Shown: piece by piece, positions 25,135-37,551 of the stretch
Position numbering within the stretch: position 1 is the first letter of the stretch
Layout: each line of letters starts with the position of its first letter
Source of the DNA: Phallus indusiatus
Lineage: Eukaryota; Basidiomycota; Agaricomycetes; Phallales; Phallaceae
Direction of reading: 5' to 3'
NCBI GenBank assembly: GCA_027605045.1
Contig: JAQFWX010000017.1
Coordinates: 310,001 to 374,000, forward strand
Length of the DNA: 64,000 nt
Position numbers and translations under genes: made by a program
The notes under the pieces: generated by a model
Database searches by the model: none
Seen by the model: only the letters and a program-made list of their open reading frames with translations
Told to the model about the DNA's origin: nothing

Positions 25135-25741
25135 ATGTACAATACGCCTTCACCCCTTCCAAAGAGCAATCAAGTTTCTGGGGAATATATTTGGGTTCCC
25201 TCGGACTACAGGTACGGGCCATTGAAATTAGTATTTATTCCACATACGCGTGAGTTCAAACAAAAAAAAAAACGCAAAGTCCTCTCTGTCGTACTTACCT
25301 CGCGTTTCAGATGGGGTCCGTGTTCCGCCTTCGAGCAAATTAATCCCTACCCCTGAAAAAATTCAGGACAGTCCACCTCCTCAAGAAAACCGAATAGATG
25401 CCTTACGCGCCAAATGGAAGAAGGACTGGGAGGAGAGGAAACGGAATCCAAAGAAATATGTAGATAATGCTGAATCCTGCCCATCAAACTCTGGAAGCCT
25501 CACCCAGGAAAGTCAATCTGCGGATCACAGTGCGAATGCCTCACCCAGCTCGTCGTATTCGGCTCAACCTGGATGGGAACCTCGTACGCCACCGAGACAA
25601 GAATGGTCTTCAGAGCATTCTCTAACTTCGGATCCTACCAAGTACAAATTACCCAAGTGGTTTTCTCCTTCTCCACTCAAAGTCTCAAGCGATTTGAGTC
25701 CGCTGGCTGAGCCGTTCATTCCGAGCACTCCGGAACTGTGA
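25135..25741 (+). CDS. Small orphan protein (181 aa, two exons)
   Basis: Not recognised. Exon 1 is 25135-25249 (C|GTGAGT, phase 1). Exon 2 is 25311-25741, preceded by CGTTTCAG. The 61-bp intron joins to read FIPHT-HGVRVPPSSK. The product is hydrophilic with no signal peptide. It has an aromatic N-terminal segment (GEYIWVPSDYRYGPLKLVF), a charged probable helix (DALRAKWKKDWEERKRNPKK), then a Ser/Pro-rich low-complexity tail ending PSTPEL. Size, promoter layout and gene structure resemble the orphan gene at 20.3 kb, but the proteins show no obvious similarity. The TATA element, clean intron and true ATG support expression; function is unknown. Confidence 0.65.
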
Positions 25742-27385
25742 TGATGCAGTGGAAAGTTTGCAAATCGCAGTAAATCGACGTTGTAGTGTCAGACTCTTAC
25801 TATTCCGCTACGTAAATACATACCTTTCATTAATTCTTGCTTGAAATAAACGTCACTCTAAAAAATGAAAGATATCTATTAACAATGGTACAAACTTACT
25901 CTGTGCTGAATCTGTCCCGTGATAATCCTCTTCCCAAACTTTTTGTCTCTTTTCTTCAATTAAATCAGGAGAATGCACAATCCACGATTCACGAACAAAA
26001 TCCGTGTCAATTTCGTGACCATCCGGTATAGAATCTGGAGTCGATTCGCAATGACGCACATGAGCGCCTTCTGAAGGTAGCTGACCTGTACATAGAGCCT
26101 ATAGTATCTCGCGCTAGTCTCTATATATAGTTGGAACAGCGATAAGACGAGTAAGGTTAATCCGTACGTTTTCGCCCCGAACATCTTCGAAGCTGAGAGC
26201 AGCCGTAGTGTGACATGTGACAATGCTCGGCATCTTGTTCCAATAAAGCGCTACGTTTCGACCTCATCCACTTGCGGACATATTCGAACTTCTGGGACGC
26301 TCATATACATATTCCGATCCTGCTATGAGCTGCTAAAACAGGGTCGTTTGTTCAAAAGTTGATCCTGGAGCGCGTCCTTCGCATCGCTGATGAACCTGAT
26401 GAACCTGAGCTCGCAGTTTGTTCAATTTACCTTCAGAACCGAGGGATTTTTATCTCATCACCACTTGCTAACGCCACATATTTTTTCCAAAGGTGAATCT
26501 GCCGCGGAAAAGAATACGATTGCGCGTTTCATCATGTTATGCCTATTCAACTCATTTATCGAGGCGCATCCCGAGTTGCTAACACATGGTCGTTAAGAGT
26601 CAAAAAACGCTCCGCATGGGTTTCGAGAGTCATAAGCATATTGGGTTTGAAAATACATAAGACCCGTCGAGAGGGCGGTTTTTTGAGGAACCCATAAAAC
26701 CTCAAAGCGGGGAATACAACCGATACTCCGAGAGGCCTGAGCTCGATTGCGACCATTCGAACGCGCTACTACTATCCACACTCTCGTCAAAGAAGAATGC
26801 GGTCAGCTGATTGATTCACGTGAGAGAACATATTTTGCCAAGCATGATTGAACTTTACTCAAAAGCCATAACCAGGTTTTGTTAGCTGCGACATCAGCTT
26901 GACCGACTCCTTGTGTTCACTGCATCACGCGCGATCTTAATGGATTCTGAAGAGATGCATTGACCGTGATGTGCTGGCAAGGAAGATATATAATGAGCAA
27001 GGTCGGCGATTCCTTGGTCAGAAGAGCTTCAACATGACCATCCAGAAACAACTTTGTAAGTAAAAACAAACCAGCATAGCATGTGGCTTAGCACAAAATA
27101 ATTCCATATTTATCTCATATTCAAGCCGAACGGGAAATCCTCACTCGTGCTCCACATTTTGGTCTTCGCTTTTGGAATGCATGTGACAGAAGAATATCAC
27201 GATGCCCAAAGGCGTCACAAGAAGAACTACCGAACGAACCATATTGCAGGGTCTTCTCTCATTTCCGACTTTTTTTTTGGAGAGGCATTGTCTTGATTAG
27301 AATAAATACTGCTCCTTTCTGCAAACAACACTCGTCGTTCGCATTGATCCTTTGCCAGTATACTCGGCTGTCTCCCCAGATTCAA
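25742..27385. other. Upstream region of the beta-glucosidase
   Basis: No independent gene is supported. A TATATAATG element at about 26988 lies 45 bp before an ATG at 27034, whose short frame ends at a consensus GTAAGT donor. A CAAG acceptor at 27122-27125 would then join in phase to a frame that stays open to the beta-glucosidase start at 27386. This could be a spliced leader or an alternative N-terminal exon. Confidence 0.4.
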
Positions 27386-30300
27386 ATGCATGGACTGTCG
27401 GCCTATCGGCCGTTTATCTTTCTTTCAATTGCGCTATCTCTTTTAACATCCACATTCGCCGATGTTATAACCGGTATACCAGACCAGGCACCACCCGGTT
27501 TTGAAGAGTGGGAATCACCCGTCGTACGTTCACTGTTTTCTTGTTCATCAGAAAAACTAGTATTAATAACTTAACCAATTGCCTTTTATAGGTTATTCCA
27601 GCTAGACCAGTGGCAGGAAATGGCGACTGGGCCAATGCCGTTGCGAAAGCCCGTAGTTTCGTGTCCCAACTTACCCTTGAGGAGAAAATTAATCTCACGA
27701 CTGGTACTGGTGTTGAAGACAGATGCGTTGGTAATACTGGTGTAAGTGATGAATTTTATATTTTTGCGCATAGCAAGTTCCTTCATCTTTATCACTTACA
27801 TAAAATCTTTATTGTTCCCATAGCGCGTCCCTCGTATTGGTTTCCCAGGATTATGTTTCGAAGATTCACCTCTTGGCGTTCGTTTTACTGATTTTGTTTC
27901 TGCCTTGTAAGTCCACCAGCGAGTCGTTCAGCATGATCCGTTAGCTTCCTCTGATTCGCTTCGTTTAACAGTCCAACCGGCATCAATGTCGCTTCAACCT
28001 GGGACAGGAATTTGATGCTTCAACGCGGCCAGGGGATGGGAAACGAGCACATGCTCAAAGGCGTCAACTTCGCTCTTGGTCCAATGATGAACATGGGTCG
28101 CGCTCCGGCAGCTGGTCGAAATTGGGAGGGTTTCGGAGGAGACCCTTTTTTAGCTGGTGTTGCTGCAGCTCAAACAGTCCAAGGCATGCAGAGTCAGCGG
28201 GTAATCGCTACCGCTAAACATTTAATTGGCAATGAGCAAGAACACTTCCGAGGTGGATCAACCTCTCCGCAAACCTATAGCTCAGATATCGACGACAAGA
28301 CCATGCATGAGGTCTATCTTTGGCCCTTCGGAGAGTCTATAGCCGTTGGTCTTGGTGCTATCATGTTAGTAACTTTCATCATCTCAGATTATATCATTGT
28401 TGAGCGTACATCCATAGGTGTTCATATAACAAAATCAACCAAACGCAAGCTTGTCAAAATAGCAAGGTTTTAAATGGACTGGTCAAAGAAGAACTCGACT
28501 TTCAGGGCACTATAATGAGTGATTGGACTGCGACTATCAACGGTGTTCAGGTGCGAGACGGGGTTTATTTGTGGGTTAGATTGGGACTTCAAAACAAACA
28601 TGCATTTTTTTAGCCTGCGTTGGCTGGTTTGGATCTGAATATGCCTGGCTTCGTGGCTTACGGCTTAGGCCCACAATCCTTCGACCCTGTCACTACGACT
28701 AACTCCTTCTGGGGGGCTGCATTACTCGAAGCCGTTAAAAACGGTAGTGTGCCGGAATCAAGAGTCGATGATATGGTTACACGGACAATGACTGTGAGAG
28801 AAGCCCTGTTCCTCGATTGAATGACATTGACGAGACTTGATAGTCGTTTTTCAAAATGGGCCAAGATCAGAACTATCCAGCCGTCAATTTTGATCAGCTA
28901 ACAGAAGAAACGTTCAATTCTCAAGGAGAATTAATTAATGAGCACGTCAAGTAGGTATATTCATAATAACTGGGATTATTATTAATTTTTTCACCCAGTG
29001 CGCAAGGCGACCATTACAAACTGATACGTGAGATCGGTGCTGCGAGCGTTGTGCTGTTGAAGAATCAGAATAATACCCTACCATTGAACGTGAATAAATT
29101 AAAACGTACGCTTATTTCTACTCTTACTTAAATCTTCTTTCCAATGATCCTTTTTGCACGTGAGATAGGCGTCGCCATCATCGGTAACGATGCCGGTCCG
29201 AACCCTGACGGTCCTAATGGATGCCAGGAGTAAGCTCAACGAAAATATCTTCCATGTATTACATATTTACTTTCATTTTGTAGTCGTGGCTGTGATCAAG
29301 GCAACCTGGCGATGGGCTGGGGATCTGGAACAGCAAACGTAGGCATATAAGTCAATCTTTCTCTCCTCTTATGAGATGGAGCTGAAATTGAAATATTTAG
29401 TTCCCATACCTCGTTGATCCGTTGTCTGCCATTCAAAACTTTGTTCATTCCGCAGATCCTACGGTAGTTATTGAAGGAATGCTCGACGATGGGAATTACG
29501 ACCAGGCGCAGACAATCGGTTCCTTGGCAGACACGTGTCTTGTTTTCGTGAACGCAGACTCTGGAGAAGGTTCGGTTAAACATAATTATCATGATACCGA
29601 CTATTCAACATTTTGATAGGTTATATCAACATCACTGACAACTTTGGAGACAGAGCGAACTTGACGACTTGGCACGCTGGTGATACCCTAATACAAGTAA
29701 CGGCGGAGGTTTGTTCAAACACTATTGTCGTAACCAACTTCGTTGGGGCTGTCATCTTGGAAGCTTGGATTGAAAATCCTAATGTCACTGCTGTTGTACA
29801 CGCGGGACTGTCTGGTCAAGAGTCTGGTAACGGTCTTGTGGACGTCTTGTTTGGAAATGTGAATCCCAGTGGACGATTGCCTTATACAATTGCAAAGCAA
29901 CCATCTGATTATGGGGCGAGTATTTTGTACACAAGCGACGAGGCTACACCCCAAATAGTATACTCTGAAGGCGTAGATATTGACTACAGGTTTGTAAACC
30001 CACTTACGTATATGCTATGTCGATTTGATTCATATTGATCGATCTGTTTCTTTTCAGGCATTTCGACGCGAAAAATATTACACCTCGATTCGAATTCGGC
30101 TTCGGATTGAGTTATACCACGTTTGCCTATAGTGGACTGAATATCCGATCCGAAGGACCATCCAAGGCCAAACGTGATGTCACCGTTGTTTCGCCTACTT
30201 CTGTCAACCTCTCGAGTTCTCCATCCGCCATGGTATCATCCACACAAGTTAACCATGAAACTATCGGTTTTTCTCTCACCGCCATCAGCACTCCTCCTGC

Positions 30301-30868
30301 GGTTTCGGGTTCATCTCCATCAGCCCAGAACGCTACTGTTACAGCAGTTTCTACCGCGAACGCAACTTTACCCACCTCAATACCTCCAAATATTACTACT
30401 CCCAGCCACGGCACAAACAGTACCAACGCAACAATACCAAGTGCAACGCCGGACACCATCGGCACCAACCCAGGCGGCCCTGCGTCTTTATACGACACCG
30501 CATTTACGATCGCATACACCATTACGAATACCGGTGGCGTTGATGGTAATGAAGTCAGTCAGGTGTACCTTGGTTTTCCTCCTGAAGCGCAGGAGCCACC
30601 TCGTGTGTTGAGAGGCTTTGACCGGACTTTCATCGAGCGTGGGCAAACTGCGAACATTCAGGTTACGCTTAGAAATAAGGACATAAGCTACTGGTGAGTC
30701 GGGTCTCAGTGGTGGACGATGTTCGATTTTTAATGGACGAGTTCTAAAATGCAATTTTTCAATAGGAACGTGTTTGAACAAAAGTGGGTTATACCAAAAG
30801 GAGCGTTCACGGTTCACGTTGGAAGTTCGTCGAGAAATATCCACTTACAGGGAACCCTAGTTGCGTAA
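27386..30868 (+). CDS. Secreted GH3 beta-glucosidase (894 aa, 14 exons)
   Basis: Glycoside hydrolase family 3 enzyme that would release glucose from cellobiose or other beta-glucosides outside the cell. Exons: 27386-27523, 27592-27741, 27824-27906, 27972-28364, 28418-28550, 28614-28793, 28844-28950, 28999-29105, 29169-29229, 29284-29338, 29401-29569, 29620-29989, 30058-30693, 30766-30868 (2,685 nt, all phases close). A signal peptide of about 25 residues (FIFLSIALSLLTSTFA) precedes the N-terminal GH3 barrel: LTLEEKINLTTGTG, GRNWEGFGGDP, AKHLIGNEQEHFR. The catalytic nucleophile is Asp290 in GTIMSDW. The second domain follows (GQESGNGLVDVLFGNVNPSG, FGFGLSYTTF), then a fibronectin-III-like end from about 794. 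Residues about 680-793 are an unusual Ser/Thr/Asn/Pro-rich insert with many N-glycosylation sequons. No breaks are seen. Confidence 0.93.
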
Positions 30869-31053
30869 TAAGAACAAGAAATAGCTTTATACACTGTTAT
30901 TTTATCAAAATACGCTCAGTGCATTGTATCAGACATTTCCAAAGCGCAACAAGTCGTTTTCCTGAATGAAAATCAAGCCAGACCTCCCGCGTACAAGAGA
31001 CAAAAGGAAAAAAAAAAATAGAGTAAACCAATCCAATTTTTAACGGAATTCTC

Positions 31054-31355
31054 ATGTTGCAATATCAACCTAGTCTGTGTATTGATAGCACTTTCCATCT
31101 TGGTGTACACGACGATATTCTCTAAATTTGCTCACCAATTCATTCAAGACTATTTTAAGGCATTTCTCAAACAAACTTGAATCTCCTCCCCTTCCGCCTG
31201 GACCGCCCTCGTGGCCCATTTTTGGCTATTTATCCGGTTTGCCGAAGGTCAGTAGAGCATGGGAAGTCTATAATGAATATGTAGTCCAAGATGTACATAT
31301 GCTGAGTCTGTTTTTCCGCGCTACCGCTGTCAGAATCACGTTTATCCCACTCTGA
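31054..31355 (+). pseudogene. Cytochrome P450 N-terminal relic
   Basis: One frame encodes a hydrophobic anchor-like stretch (LIALSILVYTTIFSKF, from about 31082) that ends at a stop near 31175. A different frame then gives the proline-rich hinge and first helix typical of microsomal P450s: PPLPPGPPSWPIFGYLSGLP and RAWEVYNEY. Homology fades by about 31290 and the frame stops at 31355. No K-helix, PERF or haem motif follows before the convergent gene at 31848. A frameshift plus 3' truncation fits best. An unannotated intron could join the two frames, but the missing catalytic domain would remain. It is not a copy of the P450 at 16-18 kb, whose hinge reads differently. Confidence 0.6.
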
Positions 31356-31847
31356 TGAAAACTAAGGTCAAATGTAATCCACGTTCCTATCTCTTGATAC
31401 GCTCTTTCTCTTAGAAGATGCTCTTGTTATAGAATCGAGTCGAGCTATAGAGATGACGGCAGAGGACGGCACATCGGCAGGTGGCGGAGCTAACGCTGAG
31501 TTTCATTCGGAACGGAAAGGAATATACGCTGCCGAGAATCCTAAAAGTAAACAACTTGTTTAAAATCCACATGTATTTCTATAAAATCCGAGATAAATTT
31601 CATATATGTACATACATGAGAAAAGAAACAACAACAACAACGACGACGACGATAAGTCAACAGTCCCTAACACCCAAGAAAAAAACAACACGAAACAAAT
31701 AAGAAAATAAGTCAATTTGAGATAGAGAGAGGGAAGCTAGCATCTTCGTGAATAATAAATAGTGTTGTGCTAGATAAAGTTTATATGTATGCATGAGATA
31801 ATAATGAAAAAAGTCTAGTGTAATTGTGGGGCCACCTGATAATGAAT

Positions 31848-34166
31848 TTATGAATGAGCGAAAACAGGTTGAGGTTGTGTTTGTGTCATCGGAGCTGGAA
31901 TGATGGATGCTGTTTTCGCTGCGATAATGTCCATGTCCATGTCAATGTCGAGAGTCGGATGTATATCTTCAATGTTGATAGCGGTAGCGTCGATGAGATC
32001 TTCTAATTCAGCGGTAGGTGTGGGAGGACCCGAAACACTAGCGATAGAAGTCGAAGAAGCTGAACTTGAACTTGAACTTGAACTCGAGTCTACCGTTCTA
32101 TTTCCACTGACACCCTTGTTGTGGCCGATGCTGAGCTTGTGTTGATCTTTCTCTCTGGCTAAAGTGATCAACGTTCTCTTGTCGACTTTACCGTTCCTCG
32201 TCATCGGGAATTCGTCCATGATCATCCACCGCTCCGGAACGGCATAATACGACATCACTTCTCTTGTGCATTTCTCAACTTGTTCTATCTCGTCCTCCTC
32301 TTCCTCTCCCTCTTCCTCCTCGTCATCGCTATCCTCTCCACCCTCTCTTTCTCTCTCATCCGCTGGCTTTCGAACAACGAATCCCCACAACGCACCATCC
32401 ACGAGCAACGCAACAGCCCGACTCACAATTTTAGTACAACGCATCATCGCACTCGCAACTCCATCCAGTTCAACGCGGAATCCACCTTTAACTTTGACTT
32501 GATCGTCTGCACGACCGCAATGTTCTAGTTGTCCATCTTCGCGCCATCTTCCGAGATCATTCGTGTTGAACATCATCATTCTCATTCCCAGTTCGGATTG
32601 GCGGAATGGATCGGGGAGATATCGTTCACGTGTTTTGGATGATAGATTGAGGTATCCTTTGCTGACTCCTATTCCGCCAACCCACATGCATCCTGTTTCA
32701 CCTATGGCTAGTGCTGGTGGCGATGGCGGTGGCGGTGGCGGTGGCGGTGGCGGTGTTAGTGTGGACGAATCCGCGTTTGGATCTGGATCTGGTCCCGGAT
32801 TTGGGTTTGGATCTGGGTCGTAGTCTTGAGATAAGATGTATACAGAAGTGTTTGGAATGGGTGTGCCGATGCTGAGAGGGTATCCAGGTGTGTGTGGTTG
32901 AATGGTATTACATACTGATATTTCGGTTGGACCGCAGCAGTTGTTGAATTGGGTGTACGAGCCCCATGAATCTGCCAGTGCTGCGAAGAAGGCGTCAATC
33001 AGTCACGCCAAAAGACTCAGCCAGCTTGGAGAGACGTACATTGAGGACACACTTCCCCGCCGACGATAACATGCTTGATATTCTGATACTCTTTTGGATC
33101 GTGTCTTGCCAGAATAGACGGTGTGGAGATAACAACCTCCACTGATTTGAGGAGACGCACCCACTCTTTGAAGGTGTTCCCGCGGAGACAGAGGGTGCAG
33201 CCGTTGTACAACGACGAAAGGATTTCCCAGGCGCCCATGTCGAAGGCGATGTTGAGTAGATGGGCGACGCGGGTGCCTGGTTTCATGTGGACGTTTCCTG
33301 GTGGTGCGCATATTACTGTGAAAAGAGAAGAAGAACGGGTGAGATCAAGATGCTGTGGTGTTTGCGAGGAACATACCGTTGGATACGCCAATGTGTCGTA
33401 CGTCGACACCCTTGGGTACACCCGTTGTACCAGACGTATAAATAACGTAACATCCATCTTCAGGTGTCGTCTCATCCTCGGGTTTAGAATCGTCCGCACC
33501 TAACGCCTCGTCCTCCCTAACAGCACGCTCAATACACAACACGGGTACTAAAGGGGAGACGCTGTCGTCGTTATCGTTCAAATATAAAAGTCTGTCTTCG
33601 AATTCTTCCATGACGAGGACCATACCAGGCTCAGAGTCGTGGATAATGTGGGATAGAGCTTCATCGGTGACAGTCGCAGCGTCGATGGGAACGTACTGCG
33701 CACGGGATTTCAAGACGGCGAGAATGGCGATGACGAAATGGACACTTCTCCGTGCGAGAATGCATATTCTCACATCATCATCATCATCATTAACATCATC
33801 GGCATCACCTCCTGTAGCTCTAGAAGATCTAGCACCGCTCACTAGCGTTGTGATTCGTCTTGATAGTCGATTAGACAGACTCTCCACTTGTCCATATGTC
33901 ACATAATCCCCGTACGCTTCGTGCTCGATGCATATCGTATCCGGCTGTGTACGGGCATGCCATTCAAATGCGTGGTGTACGACTGGGAATGGAATTGTTC
34001 GGTGTGCGCCGAATGAGTTTTGGAGAAATGTGTGTTGGTCTTGTGGTGTGAGATGGTGTAGAGATGGTGGGATTTCGGATGGTGTGAGGTGTGGTGGGAT
34101 ATAGTGCTGAGCAGGTAGTGGTGGTAGTGTTGGTGTTGGTGTTTCGAACATGGTATCTTTTTTCAT
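31848..34166 (-). CDS. Standalone NRPS-type adenylate-forming enzyme (732 aa, three exons)
   Basis: ANL-superfamily adenylation enzyme, expected to activate a carboxylic or amino acid as acyl-AMP; substrate unknown. Exons are 34166-33377, 33315-33040 and 32980-31848 (2,199 nt, phases close). Core motifs are in order: A3 YTSGTTGVPKG (about 243-253), a GGEVCP segment, A5 NNCCGPTE (about 368-375), A6-like GETGCMWVGGIGVSKGYL, A7 TNDLGRW, A8 GRADDQVKVKGGFRVEL, and A10 RNGKVDKR with its catalytic lysine (about 617). No phosphopantetheine site, condensation, reductase or thioesterase domain follows; the last roughly 100 residues are Ser- and Asp-rich. Low-complexity insertions interrupt the fold: a proline run followed by DPDPNPNPGPDPDP between A5 and A6, and an Asp/Glu tract between A8 and A10. 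It converges on the P450 relic. No signal peptide is present, so it is probably cytosolic. Confidence 0.88.
32716..32755. repeat. GGT/GGC trinucleotide run encoding polyproline
   Basis: A coding microsatellite inside exon 3 of the adenylation gene. Read on the minus strand it gives consecutive proline codons, interrupted once, and it adjoins a degenerate Asp-Pro/Asn-Pro repeat. Confidence 0.9.
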
Positions 34167-37100
34167 GAGTCGATGGTATAAAGTGGAGTTTGAAAAAAAA
34201 AAAAGAAATAGTGATGATGATATGTTTGGAGCTAGGACAAAGAAAGGTGCATCAGAAGAAAAGGAAGAGAAAAGAGAGAGAGAGAGCGAGTCAGAGTGGA
34301 GGAAGAGAAAGAGAGATAGAGAAAGAAAGTTCCATCAAAACAGACACCCTTTCGCTTTTCCTTTTCCATATTTAGAACTAAAATCTTGCCCTGGCCTTCC
34401 TAGAAAACGGCGGGATGGGATGGGATGGGAAGGGTATCAACGGTAAGGGTGGGTGTGTGTATGGTGGTGGTACCTGGCCGACTCGCCATTGAGCCGACGG
34501 CCAATGCGATTGGTCTGTTCAGGGCGTGCCGGTGAGGTACACACACAACACTCGACATATTTAGTGGGCGGGTGCCACTTTGCCGGGCGAAAAGTTTTCT
34601 TTTCGACTTGGCTTGGCAATGGCAGGACACTTTTCTTCCGTAGTTGTTCCTGAGTCATTAAAAACGTTTGTATGTATGTAATAGATCCTGTCAAGTAAAA
34701 AATAGTAGCTTCCTTTTGAATTGCATATAAATGTCGTCGAAATGTCAATGGGAATATTGAATGTGTGATTGTCAACTGGCACCTTGCAAACACAACACTG
34801 ATATCAGTTTTTATATCGAACCTTCTTGAATTCGGTCATAGGACATCTATATTTAAAGTCACGACCCACTTGTGAAAAAATTCAAGAATTGGAAATAAGC
34901 ACAGAAGTTTAGAAATCTATGGTACAATATGTATTGGTGCTCCGACGTGAGATCATCATAGAACTGCGTTCGCCATATGTTGGTTTAATTTCAATAAATG
35001 ACATGACACGACAGTGTGACCTCGACCACAAGTTTAAAACATTTTCTTTGACAGATTCAAAAAGCTGCCGTAACTTGTTATAGGCAAGTTGTATTGTATT
35101 TATTTGCGGAGCGATTTAAGAAGAACATCCCTTTTGAATGATTCCAACTCCACCTGTTGGCACTTTTGAAGTCGGGCTATTTTTGTAGCACATGCTTTCA
35201 ATACGTATCATGTAATAATAGGGAGTCCGTATCTCACTCCCGAGTGACATTATAATGGAGAAATCTCGGATTGTGTGAAATTTCCCAAAGTTTGAGCGAT
35301 AGATTACTTCAAGTTGAGAAATCAAAATACCGATCACTTGAAGCAAGAGTTTGTTTGAATCTGCGAAGTATCACCTTCAATTGATATCATCATCATGGAT
35401 ACAGGCATACGTATGCACACACATACATCCTTATCAATTAGCGAATTAACGGGTAGCAATTCTCCGTTTCCGTCTGCATTTCGTTTAGTTCAAACTTTGG
35501 CCAACAAGTATAGACCAAACTCAATGAGCCAAGAAGGTAGGTACTGTAGATACATACAGTACATAGATATGGACCCGGCGTTCACCGGTTGCACTATCAG
35601 GCGTATGCATTGATGATTGTACAGACCGTTGTGATTGCCGAAGCAATATAATCGAGGTCGACACTCCCACTCAAATGCATTCATCGAAACACCTCGCTCA
35701 GAACATCTGGAGCTATTTCATAGCGGCTGGGAATCACACAGATCGAACTTCCCTCTCGCCTTTTACTAGAGGAAACCGTGCGTGGTTCCTATATATGGCC
35801 GCATTACCAATTTTTCGAATACTGTTCAGTCTTTGAAACTGAATTTCCTTCACTTTTTGGACTGATTTTGATAGTTTAGTTACTTTTGCTGTTATGAGAT
35901 GTCAAATTTTTAAGACTAACGTTTTAGTTACTGTTCTTATCTTTTTCGCCTAACATGCAGGGGTGTAGTAAGATGTGCCTGTCACTAATTCTAGTACTCA
36001 GGATAGACTCGGACCCTTGGTACTATAAAAAAAAATTACCTTCACTTCCGACGACAACTTTATTTTCCCCGATTCTCCCTCGACATTCCTGTAATCTGTT
36101 CAAGCCCCCCCGGTGTATATATGTTACATGCCAGTGTATCGCCGTCATACCACCGAATTTATGGTCCAAATGCGTAAGGCTGTTTTTTTCTACATACATA
36201 TAAGGCTTTCAACTTCAAGTACTTTCCGGATTACAGCCGAATTGAAGGCAGATCAACCAGTCATTGTCTGTCACTGTCACTGCTGCCACTGACCGGGGCC
36301 GCCAACCGCCAACACCGTGACACGTCATCCCTATCTACACTGCATACCAGTTCCTTCCCCAGAAAAGGCCTTAGGTCTTATCTTCCGTCTCCGTTGTCCG
36401 GCTACCATTTTGTCTCTCCGTCTCATGGCGAAGCGAAAACGGGATCCATCTTTTGTTCCTAGTGTCATTTGTCCCACTTTAGACTCGTGGATTCAATGAT
36501 TCAAGAGAAAAGGTTGGACAAACCTTCGGACTGATACTGAGTGATACGGAAATTTGGAATTCTCTGTTTTCAGGTGAAATCTCACACGAAGGGGGACAAG
36601 GGTTGGATGTTATTTTTGGAACTACCCACCGTAACGAGTGTTGCAAACTGGTTCAGCATTATGTTTGAATTTGATTGGACGTATTTAAACGTCCTAACCA
36701 ATTCTCCTGCGATATTACGAATGGTTTTTTTTTGCTGGATATTTGAGGTGACTTGACTTTGTTGAACGGCTCACGGTTGTGATTGGGATGTGTTGTGACG
36801 ACACGTCCGCTCGGACTCCGCGGCCTGGCGGCGGCCACACAGGTGGTATGGCGGATTCCGGAGTTGTCGATCATCTCCGAAAATGTTCCTGCAATATAAT
36901 AATAAGGTTGAGTCCTGTGTGGAGTCATTGTTTCAGAGAAATTTACTTTTTCTTTCTGGTTTGTTTGCTTTTGGTACTAAAAGCCCCGCTCTTTTAGGTT
37001 TATCAGAATATGTGTGCATACATTAGGTGGAACTTGGTCGCATATACTCTGCTTAGATGCCGGTTGAAATTTCTAAATTCTGTTTCAAAGCTGTGTTTGT

Positions 37101-37432
37101 ATCTCTCTCTATTATCGGTTCTAATGTTTGGTTTTTGTCAATGTCGTTGCATGATAACACATGGATTCTCAATACGCCGAGTCAAAACTGCTCCGGGGCC
37201 GGCGGAATAGGGTGTGCAACATCTGCCGTTTCGGGAACTCCTTCACCTTGTAAAGTCAGAAATGAAATATCGAAATTATCGGACAATGCGGAATGAGGAA
37301 CGACTAATCAAGAGAAAAAAATTTATTGCTTTCCGCTTTGGGTAAGATAAAGTGACACATCATCCAGACTCGGAAATCCGAGTCACGCCACTGACTCAGA
37401 CTGAGACATGCTCTAAAACTCCAGACGGCGCA
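34167..37432. other. Divergent intergenic region
   Basis: Separates the minus-strand adenylation gene from a plus-strand hypothetical gene. The first 180 bp is strongly purine-rich on the plus strand (GA runs at 34190-34335), likely promoter or leader of the adenylation gene. The remaining DNA shows no supported gene. A 79-codon frame at 37057-37296 has a true ATG and a hydrophobic stretch but nothing else in its favour. Confidence 0.5.
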
Positions 37433-37440
37433 TATATAAA
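37433..37440 (+). promoter_or_regulatory. TATA box of the 239-aa hypothetical gene
   Basis: TATATAAA, 112 bp upstream of the ATG at 37552, followed by a C/T-rich leader typical of fungal transcription starts. Confidence 0.55.
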
Positions 37441-37551
37441 GGTCGTATAAACTGCAAGATAATTTTCTTGAATCCCCGCTCCCCCTCAATTTCTCTCTCA
37501 GGCTCTCTTACTTGTTGCTATTTTACCACAATACATTCACATCTAACAAAT

